Shown here: positions 28,972 through 38,969 of the stretch, piece after piece
Position numbering within the stretch: position 1 is the stretch's first letter
How the letters are laid out: the number at the start of each line of letters is the position of its first letter
Source of the DNA: JAJRVM01 sp963700515
GTDB taxonomy: Bacteria > Planctomycetota > Planctomycetia > Pirellulales > Pirellulaceae
Direction of reading: 5' to 3'
NCBI GenBank assembly: GCA_963700515.1
Contig: CAVOXY010000023.1
Location: forward strand, 55,455 to 119,454
DNA length: 64,000 nt
The notes under the pieces: model-generated
Databases searched by the model: none
What the model was told of the DNA's origin: nothing
The model's input: only the letters and a program-made list of their open reading frames with translations
Translations under genes and position numbers: made by a program

Positions 28972-29473
28972 ACTTTCGGTTTCCGGCAACGAGTGCGGAT
29001 GGGGGCTCCGCGCCCACTTGTGATTACTGCAGAGTGAATGTAGCGGGAATGAGGAAAACGGAGAAGTCGTAGCGACAAAAGTTCTTGGCGAGCTCTTTCG
29101 CCGTCGGGCCGTACATGTTCGTCTGGCCGGTTCGAGGCACCAGCGCGATGACGCCGATCGACGGCATGTTTGAGAAATTTGTGGCACGACGAATGTGGCG
29201 GTCACGGAAGGGTTTCGGTGGCTTTGGAGCGGCGTGACACGGTGGCCGTTGTGAGCCGCTCGGTTGTGGATTTGGCAGTCTGGGAATAGAATGGCATTGT
29301 TGGTGGGAGACGTCCTTCGGGGAGTGCGCAGGCCGTGGGACGTAGAGATGAAGCGACCGCCCAGGCGAAACAATCGCCCCGTTCGCGTGCCGCCCGCCAG
29401 ACTTTCTTCCGCGCTGCGTTTCCGGGGACGACAGGACGTCAGGCGACACGGCGTCGCATGAGATAAGGCTTTC
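28972..29473. other. Divergent intergenic region, proB/purF
   Basis: About 500 bases. A minus frame at 29024-29167 (MPSIGVIALVPRTGQ, 47 residues) could be a small protein but lacks a ribosome-binding site. Otherwise nothing recognisable. Confidence 0.3.
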
Positions 29474-31070
29474 ATGAGCGAAATCCATGACGAGTGCGGC
29501 ATCGCCGCGATTTACCATTTGCCCGGCACCGAAGTGAGTCCTCTCTGCGGCGACTACCTCCCCAGCGAGGCGTCTCGGTTGCTGCCACGGATGCTGCTGG
29601 ACATTCAGAACCGCGGCCAGTTGGCCGCCGGCATGACCTCCTTCAACCCGAGTCGCCGGCAGTTGATCGATACGCACAAGGATATCGGTTCGGTGAGCGA
29701 GGTGTTTCGGTTGTCGCATCGCGGCAAGCGGGAAAGTCTGATGCAGGAGTACTGCGGGGCGTGCGGCGATCGGGCACGTGCGTTATGCGACCTGCGGCAA
29801 AGACGATCGCAGCGATGCCCAGCCGTTTGAGCGGCACCATCTGCAGAAATACAAGTGGTTCAGCTTTGCCTTCAACGGCCAGTTGGCCAATTACGGCGAG
29901 CTGCGCGATCGCTTGCTCGATGGGAGCGATCATCATTTGACTCGGGAGACCGACACCGAGATCATCATGCATGAGATCAGCCGCGAGTTGTCGGGGGACC
30001 GCAAGCCGGAACTGCTGGACGTGATGCGCAACATCAGCCAGCGATTCGACGGCGCTTACAGTCTCGTCTTGCTGAACGCTTGCGGCGACATGGTGGTGGC
30101 GCGTGATCCGCTGGGGATCAAGCCGCTCTGTTATGCCAAGGAAGGTCCGTTGTTTGCCGCGGCCAGCGAGAGTGTGGCGCTGTTGAACCTGGGATTCGAG
30201 CCCGCGAGTATTCTGCCGCTGCTGCCGGGCCAGGCCATCACGATTGTCGACGGCGAGTTCGAGGTTCGTCGCTTTGCCGATTCGCCGCGCCGAGCTCACT
30301 GTTTCTTTGAATGGGTCTATTTTGCCAACGTGGCCAGTACGCTGGACCAGCGTAGCGTCTATCTGTCACGCACGGCGCTGGGCGTCGAATTGGCGCGGCT
30401 GGAAAAGGCCGACGGCCGGATCGATCTGCTCGATGGCGATACGATTGTGGTGCCGGTTCCGGACACCAGCAAGGCCGCCGCGGATGCGATGGCGTTCGAG
30501 CTCGGTATTCCCTCGCGGGAAGGACTGATCCGCAACCGATATTCAGGACGTACCTTCATTGAAGGAGGGAAGGATCGGGAGAGGAAAGCGCAAACCAAGT
30601 ACACGCCGCTGCGCGAAGTGCTGGAAGGAAAACGAGTCTTTCTGGTCGAAGATTCGATCGTGCGTTCGACCACCATGAAGGTCTTGCTGGACCGGATTCG
30701 CGGGCTGGGAGGAGCGCGAGAGATTCACGTGCGAGTGGCCTGCCCGCCCATTATCGCCCCTTGCTTCTACGGCATCGACATGTCGACGGTCAACGAGCTG
30801 TTTGCGCCCAAGTTCATGCGGGATGGCCTGCTGACCGACGAAGTGCAGCGGCAGATGGCTGCCCAGTTGGGATGCGATTCGCTCCGTTATCTGCCGGTCG
30901 AAGCCATCGCCCGAGCCATCGGTTTCGACGCCGATCAACTCTGTCAAGCCTGTATCACCACGGACTATCCGACTCCCTGTGGCCAACGTCTCTACCAGAT
31001 CGCTCTGGAGCAATCGCGGGAAGGGACCGAGGATTGTCATCAGCGGACGTACGAAACGTCGCATGTGTGA
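29474..31070 (+). CDS. purF: Amidophosphoribosyltransferase-like protein (one frameshift)
   Basis: Catalyses the first step of purine synthesis, converting PRPP and glutamine to phosphoribosylamine. About 530 residues. The glutaminase domain starts at ECGIAAIYH, giving the catalytic Cys, then IGHVRYATCG and SFAFNGQLANY. The phosphoribosyltransferase domain has VFLVEDSIVRSTTMKVLLD, the PRPP-binding loop. The tail CQACITTDYPTPCG fits PurF. An extra G near 29763 separates EYCGAC from AIGHVRYATCG. It diverges from the usual PurF in having a longer N-terminal insertion (PLCGDYLPSEASRLLPRML), so a PurF-like paralogue remains possible. Confidence 0.8.
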
Positions 31071-31170
31071 GGAGTGAGGAGTGAGGAGTGAGGAGTAGGA
31101 GTGAGTGAGGTGAGGTAGTGAGGAGTGAGGAGTGGAGTGAGTGAGTAGGGTGAGTAGTGAGGAGGTGGAC
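31069..31170. repeat. GAGTGAG-type short tandem repeat
   Basis: About 100 bases of irregular 7-8-mer repeats (GTGAGGA, GTGAGTGA) starting right at the purF stop. A purine-rich strand with variable unit length. See the finding on intergenic microsatellites. Confidence 0.85.
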
Positions 31171-31394
31171 GGCCATCGCGGTTTTTCGCAATTCGCATGC
31201 TGGATGCTGGTTTGCGCTGCTGTGCGGCAGTCACGAACCGGACGATGATCACGGTCCATGGACCGCTCTCGGGCCGCGTCGATACGGTCGTCTCCGTATT
31301 TCGCAATTGTCGCGACTTTGATGCCGGGAAATGTCACCGACATCACGCAATCTCATCCCCAACGGCCGCCCATGCTTGCACTCGGCGTTGACGC
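31171..31394. other. No gene seen
   Basis: Sequence between two microsatellites downstream of purF; nothing recognised. Confidence 0.3.
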
Positions 31395-31444
31395 ACAAAT
31401 AACAAGTAACAAATAACAAATAACAAGTAACAAGTAACAAGTAA
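31395..31444. repeat. AACAAGT/AACAAAT short tandem repeat
   Basis: About seven copies of the heptamer AACAAGT or AACAAAT, immediately downstream of trmB. Confidence 0.9.
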
Positions 31445-31474
31445 CCCGCCGACCGGCGATGCACAGTCGCCTCC

Positions 31475-32116
31475 CTACAACTTCTCGAATTGGCAGCGGT
31501 AGACCGGTTCGCTGTGCATGCGCATGCGGCGTTCGAAATGGGTGCGGTAATCGGAGTCGTGATTGGCCACCGGTTCTGCCAGCATTACCGGGCCTTGCAG
31601 GTCGGTCTCCTGCCGAATCAATTTCAGGGTCGTCTCGAAATACTCCCGCACGTCCGTCCAGAAGTGGAGTGTACCGCCGCTGCGCAGCACGCGCTGCACG
31701 TCATGCAGAAAGGCGGCATGTATCAAACGCCGCTTGCGATGACGCTGCTTCCACCACGGGTCCGGGAAATAGACATGGACGGCCGCCAGGCTATCGCTGA
31801 GCACGCGATGTCGGAAGATCAGCACCCCGTCGCCACGGATAAGCTTGCCATTGGCACTCTGCTGCTTCGCCAGACCGGCCGCCGCAAACTGGGCGTATTT
31901 TCCGGCGATTTCAATGCCGAGAAAATCGTGGTCCTGATTCATCTGAGTCGCGCGTGCGAGAAACAGGCCCTTGCCGCTCCCTACCTCGATTTCGAGTGGG
32001 GCGGAGCGGCCAAATAACGCCCTGTCGGGGATCTTCTCGGGCAGCTCGTCTTCGGCCACGAGCCAGCGGCTCAGGTCCAATTGCAGATCAATCTTAGGAA
32101 GCGCTCGGCGGCCCAT
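31475..32116 (-). CDS. trmB: tRNA (guanine-N7-)-methyltransferase
   Basis: Methylates G46 of tRNA using S-adenosylmethionine. 213 residues, a usual length. Motif I is LEIEVGSGKGLFL; the TrmB signature is VHVYFPDPWWKQRHRKRR, with GTLHFWTDVREYF after it and the substrate-binding tail SDYRTHFERRMR. Frame intact. Confidence 0.93.
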   Translation of the reverse strand: MGRRALPKIDLQLDLSRWLVAEDELPEKIPDRALFGRSAPLEIEVGSGKGLFLARATQMNQDHDFLGIEIAGKYAQFAAAGLAKQQSANGKLIRGDGVLIFRHRVLSDSLAAVHVYFPDPWWKQRHRKRRLIHAAFLHDVQRVLRSGGTLHFWTDVREYFETTLKLIRQETDLQGPVMLAEPVANHDSDYRTHFERRMRMHSEPVYRCQFEKL

Positions 32117-32143
32117 CGGATCGGAACTTTGGCTGTGAAGAGA

Positions 32144-32653
32144 CTATGCATCGGGCGACAGCAGGTCGACGGGGATCGGTATGCCCTTCAGAATACCGTC
32201 GACCACAATCCGCTCGCCGACGACTCCCTGGAATTGGCAGACGATCATGCGACCCCGCCGCGACTTCAGTAACCTGCTAATCAGTACCAGCCGATCGCCG
32301 GGAATCACGGGGTCGCGAAACCGGACTTCCTCCAGGCCACCAAAACCGATCAGCTTGGCACCGAGGCAGTCGTATTTCTGAGCGAAATAGGCACTGATTT
32401 GTGCCGCAGCTTCCAGCATCATGACTCCGGGCATCAACGGCATCTTGGGCATGTGCCCTCGGATCCAGAATTCGCTGGTGGAGATATCCTTATAGCCGAT
32501 GCAGACCAGTTCCTCCAAACTCTCGTATACCACCGCCGTCAACTGTTCCATTTCATACCGCTGCGGATTGACTTTACGAATCGCCTCGATGTCCGCCACG
32601 ACGTGGCTAAAGTCAATAGTGGAGAGATCGTAGAGCAGTGCTTTGGACGACAC
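32144..32653 (-). CDS. FabZ-like 3-hydroxyacyl-ACP dehydratase
   Basis: Hot-dog fold dehydratase. GTG 32653 follows GAGGTAACTATC and gives 169 residues; the frame is open to 32707. The active-site motif is FWIRGHMPKMPLMPGVMMLE (the His of the GH motif and the Glu of the central helix), then IGFGGLEEVRFRDPVIPGDR, which is standard for FabZ. The N-terminus (DLSTIDFSHVVADIEAIRKV) is longer than in E. coli FabZ. Probable role in fatty-acid or related acyl-chain synthesis; the gene stands apart from any fab operon, so a specialised lipid is possible. Confidence 0.85.
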   Translation of the reverse strand: MSSKALLYDLSTIDFSHVVADIEAIRKVNPQRYEMEQLTAVVYESLEELVCIGYKDISTSEFWIRGHMPKMPLMPGVMMLEAAAQISAYFAQKYDCLGAKLIGFGGLEEVRFRDPVIPGDRLVLISRLLKSRRGRMIVCQFQGVVGERIVVDGILKGIPIPVDLLSPDA

Positions 32654-32938
32654 GATAGTTACCTCAACGTCTGTGGGGAGATGAAGATTTGTCGAACCGA
32701 GCGCCACAACCCCGCTCGCGGGTCACAATCTGCCGACGTCAGCAATCGGGATTGGACCGAGGACGAACGTGTGCGTCTCGAGACGCGCAGTCACAAACAA
32801 GAGTCTCGCGTCTCCATGACGACGGGCCCAGGCACGGACGGTACAACGGGCAGCTCGGACTTGCGGGAAGGTCAGCGAGTTGCGTGGTACGTTTTGGTGG
32901 TGTGGCCGAAGCCGGAGAGGCATCGGGCACGCGGGAGA

Positions 32939-33037
32939 CTAGGTCCGAATGGCCTTACGCTTGGCTTTGCGGGCTTTGGCGTTGGCAGGACGGCGGCCAT
33001 GATTGGCCTTTTTCAGCTTGTGTTGGGGTTTCGACAT
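32939..33037 (-). CDS. 32-residue strongly basic small protein
   Basis: ATG 33037 follows GGAGCGACGTGG, a good ribosome-binding site. The product begins MSKPQHKLKKANHGRRP and ends KAKRKAIRT with 14 Lys/Arg out of 32 and no acidic residue. It resembles a ribosomal or nucleoid-associated peptide. I recall near-identical short proteins in other planctomycetes, but cannot verify this. No function is known to me; RNA or DNA binding is inferred from charge. Confidence 0.65.
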   Translation of the reverse strand: MSKPQHKLKKANHGRRPANAKARKAKRKAIRT

Positions 33038-33503
33038 CCACGTCGCTCCGTATGCGAGAAGTTCGTTTGCTGGAAATTCGTCAAACTCATAAGCCTAACA
33101 ATAACGTTTCTCCAAGTGAACCCGGCCCCGAGCCGCCGCTGGCCGAAAAGAGGCATGGGGCCCGTGCCGCGGTCCCCTCGTCGCGGAAGGTTCGGCAAAA
33201 GGGGGGGGCGGCCGTAGCATGACCCCGCGGGCGAACAGTACCAGATTCAAACAAAATAGCTAATAGTGAATACCGGACAATGAATGACCAGAAGCCGTTT
33301 CAAAACCGGGTGGGCGAGGCTGGCTCGTTGGACTGGTCAGAGGACGGTCTTCCAGCCTGTCCCCTGGGAGAATCCCTCGGCCTCGGCACTTGAAACTGGG
33401 CGATCCTGACAGGCTGGAAACCCATCTCACGTGCGTTTGGGGGATTTAATCAACATCCCCGCCGCGTCATCCCGGTTTCGGGTCGGAGGTGGCGGTGGCC
33501 AGG
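33038..33503. other. Intergenic region with a long inverted repeat
   Basis: About 465 bases. It contains a perfect 12-bp inverted repeat (33350-33361 and 33408-33419, arms TTCCAGCCTGTC and GACAGGCTGGAA, 46-base loop) lying just past the end of the exporter gene on the minus strand. A GC-rich run (GGGGGGGG, near 33201) precedes it. No gene recognised. Confidence 0.6.
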
Positions 33504-36316
33504 TCAGCGAGCTCGATCGGCGGGTGATGCATGATGCGTGGAGCCGCGTCGTGGCCGATGGAGCGCTGCGGCGGCAGTCGATACCGGCTCGGACTCTGTT
33601 GCCTCGGTCACGGTGACTGTGGCCCGCCGCCGGCGCGCGATGATCGCCAAGGCGGCCGGCAGTGTCACCAGGCTGGCCAGCAAACAGAGGAAGACTCCCA
33701 GCGTCAGCACTTGGCCCAGGCTGCGCAAGCCTCGGTGACTCGCAATCATCATGCTGCCGAAGCCGACCATGGTGGTGGCGGAGGTCAAGACCACGGCCGC
33801 CGCCGTCGATTCTGACATGCGGTACGCTTGCTGGGAGTGCAGGAAATCGTGGACGATGTGGACACCATCGTCGATGCCAATTCCCAATATCAGGGGCAGG
33901 ACGATCAAGTTCGCCGGGTTCAAGGGAATTCCGAGCCAGCCGAGCAGTCCGAACAGTTGGACCATGCCGCACGCCATGGGGAGCATGGCCAACAGCACGA
34001 GCCGTACGCTGCCCAGATCGAGCATCAGAATGATGGCCACCGCCAGTACCGAGTAGATGGCTGCGTGTACATAACTCTGCTGCATCTGTCGCGAAGAGTA
34101 GAAGGTTTGAACGGGATGGCCCGTGACTTGGGGATCCACGCTTTCGATGTTGGTGACAAACTGGCTCAGCGCTTCCATGTCCCAGACGTTTCCGCGGGGA
34201 TAAATTCGGAGCAGGTGTCGTCCATGGAGACCGACGAAGCGATCGAGCAAGGCAGGGGGGAGATCGTTGGCGGTGGGAGGCTCGGGACTGGCCACCTCGT
34301 GTAATTGCCGCAGTTGGCCGAGCAATTCGCGGGCGAGTTGTTGCTGGAACTGCGAGATCCGCCGGGAGCAATCGGCCGGATCGCACTGCTCGAGTTGTTT
34401 CTCGACGTGCGAGACGACGGACTGCAGAGCATGCAGGGCATCAGCGTGGGTTTGTACGATGGCCAGCGTTCGGAGCAACTCCTGCCGCAGGACTTGCTGT
34501 GGCGCTACCGGGAGCAGGGGCACGACTTCGGGCAAGCTATCAAGTTCCCGCCGGATCTGCCGGATGACTTCTGACGTCTGGGGATCCACGGCCGGCAGCA
34601 ACGAACTGATCTCTTCCACGCGTTGCACGGACTCGAGGCTCGCGAAACGCTCCTTCCGCCGTGCAAGCTCTTGCGGCGTATCCACGACGGACACGGCGAA
34701 CCAGACGCCGTGATCGCCCGACTCGAGGAGCCGATGTTCCCACTCGACACTGTCGAGTCCGTCTGCCTGCAGGTGCAATAAGTTGTGGTCGAACTCCAGT
34801 CGCGACATGCCGCAGCCCAGCAGCATTGTGGCGATGACGGACAGGAGCAGGCAGGTGCGCGGGAACCACAGAACGGGAGTGCACAGTGCGGCGAAGGGGA
34901 GAGGACGCGGTGCCCGCCAACTCGCCTGGCCCCGCTCGACCAACCGGATCATGGCAGGCAAGACGGTCAAGGCCGCGACAATACAGAGCAGAATTCCCCC
35001 TCCGGCAATCAAGCCCAATTCAACGACTCCGGTAAACTGGGTCAATGCCGCCGCGAAGAACGCCAGCGCGGTGGTCACGCCACCAGTGATGATGCCCGGT
35101 TCCCACACCGGATGAAGTCTTTGTCAACGCCTCAGTGCACGGCTGGCCTGTCGCACGCAGTTGCGTATATCGCGCCACGTAGTGAATACCGAAATCGATC
35201 CCCAGACCGATCAAGATCACGCCAAACGAGATGCTCAAAATATTCAGATGCCCGATGCCGAGCGTAATGTATCCAAACGACCAGGCCATTGCCACCAGCA
35301 GCGAGCAGACCGTCAGCGATCGGGAGTCGGAGGCCACCAAAACCGGCCACGAAAAGGCAGGCGACACCAACGAGCGAAATGAAACTGGCCAGAATCATGT
35401 CGCTCTGGCTGGTGCTCATCTCGTCGTATTCCAGAATCGGCAAACCGGTCAGCCCGATCGCCACGTCCGGACTCTGTGTCTGTTGATCCCGGATGATCTC
35501 GCGCAGCACCGAAATCGCGTGCGCGCCTTGAGCGAATTGGCCATCAGAGGGCTTCTTCAGCCGAACCAGCACCAATCCCGTCTGCCCCTGGTCAAACAAA
35601 ATGTACCCGTCCGGGTCCAGGGGCATGTGCGCGAGCGGGTGTTCGGGAGCGTCCAGCAGCGAAGGGACCAGGTTTGGGACCTGATGAGGCTGCCCTTGTA
35701 GGGCGTCGCCCAGTCCTCCCAGGATCCGCTGCAGTTGCTGTGACAAAAGATGGATCTGGATCTGGGTCTGAGGGGACGGCGGTAACGCGGCAACCTGAGC
35801 CGCCTGATCGTTCCACTGCCGGAGAATGGCCGATATCTCCAGCTGCGCCCAGCGGCCTTGGATCACCGGCTGCAGTCTGTCGATCGCTTGCTGGATCCGA
35901 TCCAGATTGGCCCGCGTCAGGTAGTGCAGCGCTTTGCCCCGCAACACGCTCGTCTCAATCTTGCTCAAGATCGAATGGAAACTCTCGGGTTTTCGCTGCA
36001 ACGACTGCGTGACACGATCGATGGCCTGCGTCACCACATCACGCCGCGTTCCTTCCACCACGATGACCGCATCGTCCTCGCTGCCAAACTCGTCCAGATA
36101 CGCAAGCCAGCGCTGATTGTACGCGCTCTTCGGGTTCAATAGATCGAGACGACTGGTGCGAAAGCCCAGTCTGGCTGCCGTCAAGACGAGCGAGAGAACC
36201 GCCAGTGCGACACCGACAGCGAGTACTGTGCGGGGCACGTGGAGCAGACCGCGAGTCAGGATGCCGAGCGTGCGAGCCAGAAGTGTGTCGTCGCCCGAAG
36301 GTGCCTCAGAGGACAT
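33504..36316 (-). CDS. MMPL/RND-superfamily exporter (two frameshifts)
   Basis: About 935 residues, inner-membrane proton-driven exporter of the MMPL/HpnN type, possibly for lipids. N-terminal helix near residues 30-52 (VPRTVLAVGVALAVLSLVLT), a large periplasmic loop, then helices; GLGIDFGIHYVARY in the first half and GIGIDDGVHIVHDFLH in the second mark the paired helix-4 regions with acidic residues typical of RND proteins. The frame changes near 35335 and again near 35107; with both corrected the order is continuous (NILSISFGVILIGLGIDFG, then PGIITGGVTTALAFFAAAL). C-terminus VTVTEATESEPVSTAA is non-conserved. Confidence 0.85.
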
Positions 36317-36593
36317 GCGATGCTGCGATCACCTCCGTGCTGCAGGGATGTGGCTCCGTCGCCGCCAGTCTATTCTTTGTGGCGATGCGAGGCAAGCCGG
36401 ACGCGCAGCGTGCTGACAGCTTGCTGCTGGCGGAGTGTGCTAGCTGCTGGGTGCGTGGTGGAAAGGTCCGCTGTCGAGTTCCTACCGCGCCCCTGGCCGC
36501 AGCCAAAGAGGGGGGCGTCACAGTGTCTGTTGTGCTGAACTGGACGACCGGAACGGTTAGTCACTTCTTTCAGGCGTCAACACGTCCGCGGGC

Positions 36594-37607
36594 TCAGCCT
36601 GACCGACTAACCTCAGCGAGTCGCCTGAGCAGTCGCTGCGCGGCGCCGCTGTCGATGGTTTCGGCAGCCATGGCGGCTCCTTCGTCAAGTTCCGCGACGC
36701 GCCGAGCGATCCACAGGGCGGCGGCGGAATTGATGACAACGATGTCACGTGCCGTCCCCGGTGTTCCGCTCAAGATATCGAGAATCATTGCGGCGCTGGC
36801 GGCTGGTCCGTCGACCAACAGCTGTTCCAGCGAGGACGGCGACAGACGGAATTGCTGCGGGGACCAGGTCGTGTCGCTAATCGTATGGTCTTCGATCAGC
36901 GACACGTACGTGGAGCCGTTGAGTGTGACTTCATCCAGGCCATCGCTGCCATTGACGACCGCAGCGCGCTGCGTGCCCAGCAGCCGCAGGGCTGCGGATA
37001 TGCGTGGCCGCAGCTCAGGGCGTCCCACTCCCAGTAGTTGGAAAGGGGCGGCGGCGGGATTACAGAGCGGTCCCAGCAGGTTGAAGATGGTTGGGATCCC
37101 AAGTTTGCGTCGGACCACGGCCACGTGCTTCATGGAAGGATGCATCAGCGGGGCGAAACAGAAGCAGATCCCCAGCTCGTCCAGGCAGTGTTGCACGGTA
37201 GAGATGTCGGCTTCGATGTTCACACCGAGCGCGGCGAGCACGTCGGCCGATCCCGATTTGCTGGTGATGCCGCGGTTTCCATGTTTCGCCACAGGGACCC
37301 CGGCGGCTGCGGTCACCAATGCGGCAGCCGTACTGATGTTGAACGTACCCGATCGATCGCCGCCGGTACCGCACGTGTCCAGCAGGTTATCGCGGCTGGA
37401 CCGAATAGGCGTCATGTGGCGTCGCAGTGCGGTCGCCGCCCCGGCCACCTCGTCTACCGTTTCTCCTTTGTGGTGCAGGGCGATCAGCAGCTGCCCGATC
37501 TGCTGCTGGTCACCGTGACCTTGCATCACGTGGTTCATGACCTCCGACATTTCGTGCATCGTGAGATGCTGTCCGGCTTGGACGCGTTGGATCGATTCTT
37601 GGATCAC
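36594..37607 (-). CDS. trpD: Anthranilate phosphoribosyltransferase
   Basis: Second step of tryptophan synthesis, joining anthranilate and PRPP. 337 residues, normal length. The glycine-rich PRPP loop is LLDTCGTGGDRSGTFNIST, followed by KHGNRGITSKSGSADVLAAL, both diagnostic. Frame intact. No other trp gene is nearby. Confidence 0.93.
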   Translation of the reverse strand: MIQESIQRVQAGQHLTMHEMSEVMNHVMQGHGDQQQIGQLLIALHHKGETVDEVAGAATALRRHMTPIRSSRDNLLDTCGTGGDRSGTFNISTAAALVTAAAGVPVAKHGNRGITSKSGSADVLAALGVNIEADISTVQHCLDELGICFCFAPLMHPSMKHVAVVRRKLGIPTIFNLLGPLCNPAAAPFQLLGVGRPELRPRISAALRLLGTQRAAVVNGSDGLDEVTLNGSTYVSLIEDHTISDTTWSPQQFRLSPSSLEQLLVDGPAASAAMILDILSGTPGTARDIVVINSAAALWIARRVAELDEGAAMAAETIDSGAAQRLLRRLAEVSRSG

Positions 37608-37918
37608 GACAACTTAGCCTCCAGCGGAGGGATGGGGCGGGGAGCGGAAAGTTCCTTGTCAATGACCAGAGAGCTAAAGAGCGGCTGGCCGCCAAGGGGA
37701 CATGGCAGGGGCGGGAATGCGAGCCTAACGAGGTCACCCGCCCCTCATATGCGACATGGCTTGGGACCGATTCTAGAGTAGGCTGCCGCGTTCCGCGACT
37801 GGCCGGCGGGGTCGGGAATGGGTTGTTGTCGGGAATTATCAACAGTACAATCGCCTTTTGCGGTGCTGGTACGGAGTTCTAACTTGAAATTCTGCAAACA
37901 GTTGCGGCGAGTGAGAAA
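37608..37918. other. Divergent intergenic region, trpD/nucleoside hydrolase
   Basis: About 310 bases; promoters presumably here but none assigned. Confidence 0.3.
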
Positions 37919-38872
37919 ATGACCAGGAAGGTGATTATCGACTGTGATCCGGGAATCGACGACGCCGTCGCGCTCTCCATGGCTCTGTTTGATCCACGAC
38001 TCGACGTGGTGGCCGTCACGGCGGCCGCTGGCAACGTTTCGGCGGAACAGGCCAGCCGCAACGTACAGGCGATCATCGAGCAGCTGGACCCATTGCGATA
38101 TCCGCGCGTGGGAACTGCTAGCGTGCCCGAGCATTGTGCTGGCACCAATACGCTGCACATGCACGGCGAGGATGGTCTGGGCAACGCGGGTTTCGTCGTC
38201 TCCCGGCTGCACCACCGGCATCCGTCCGAGAAAGTGATCTGCGATGCCATCCGGGCGGAGCCGCATCGTGTGACGATCATCTGTCTGGGCCCTCTGACGA
38301 ACGTGGCACGGGCGTTCCAGCGTGATCCAGACTTGCCGACGCTGGTCGATCGAATTGTCATGACCGGCGGTGCGGTCAATGGCGTCGGAGACGTGACGGC
38401 TGCCGCCGAATACAATATGCACTTTGACGCCAGCAGCGCACGACTCGTGTTTCAATCGCCGGTCACGAAAGTGTTGGTTCCGTTGGACGTCACGCGGCTG
38501 ATCAAATTCACGCTCGATTTCGTCGATCGCGTACCTGCCGAGTCGACGCGGGTAGGCGTTTTCTTGCGGCGAATCTTACCGTTCATCTATCGTGCTTACC
38601 ATCAGCGAATGGGGCAGGAGAGCGTCTACTTGCACGACGTTATCGCCTTGACGTCGATACTGGATCCGGATCTGTATCAGTTTGCGGAGATGGCTGGTGA
38701 TGTCGAGACGCGGGGGGACTTGACCATGGGGACGACGGTCTTCGACCGGCGACACAACCCGCGATGGCGTCCCAATATGGATGTGGCCATCCAGTTGGAT
38801 GTCGAGAAAGTGGTCGACTGTATCGTCAATTCCTTGGCGCTGGCGGGAGCTGCCACGGCGATCAGCGGTTAA
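37919..38872 (+). CDS. Inosine-uridine-type nucleoside hydrolase
   Basis: 317 residues, frame intact. The calcium-binding motif is VIIDCDPGIDDAVAL near the N-terminus (DxDxxxDD), followed by GLGNAGF and LGPLTNVARAF, then MTGGAVNGVGDVTAAAEYNM, all typical. The enzyme cleaves the N-glycosidic bond of ribonucleosides in salvage. Substrate preference cannot be read from sequence. Convergent with the HtrA gene. Confidence 0.92.
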   Translation: MTRKVIIDCDPGIDDAVALSMALFDPRLDVVAVTAAAGNVSAEQASRNVQAIIEQLDPLRYPRVGTASVPEHCAGTNTLHMHGEDGLGNAGFVVSRLHHRHPSEKVICDAIRAEPHRVTIICLGPLTNVARAFQRDPDLPTLVDRIVMTGGAVNGVGDVTAAAEYNMHFDASSARLVFQSPVTKVLVPLDVTRLIKFTLDFVDRVPAESTRVGVFLRRILPFIYRAYHQRMGQESVYLHDVIALTSILDPDLYQFAEMAGDVETRGDLTMGTTVFDRRHNPRWRPNMDVAIQLDVEKVVDCIVNSLALAGAATAISG

Positions 38873-38969
38873 CGCTGACACCCGCAAACCGGACACGATC
38901 AGCCCTGCGGCGGAGGCAGTTGCCAGCCTCGGCCAGGAGCGGATTTATGGGTGGGGATGCGCGGCGGCT

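Noticed and set aside
31069..31444. CRISPR or coding repeats
   Set aside because: Short irregular 7-8-mers with no spacers; frames through them are low complexity.
36205..37518. 437-codon open frame on the plus strand
   Set aside because: Antisense to the exporter start and trpD, both well supported; Ser/Arg-rich translation without motifs.
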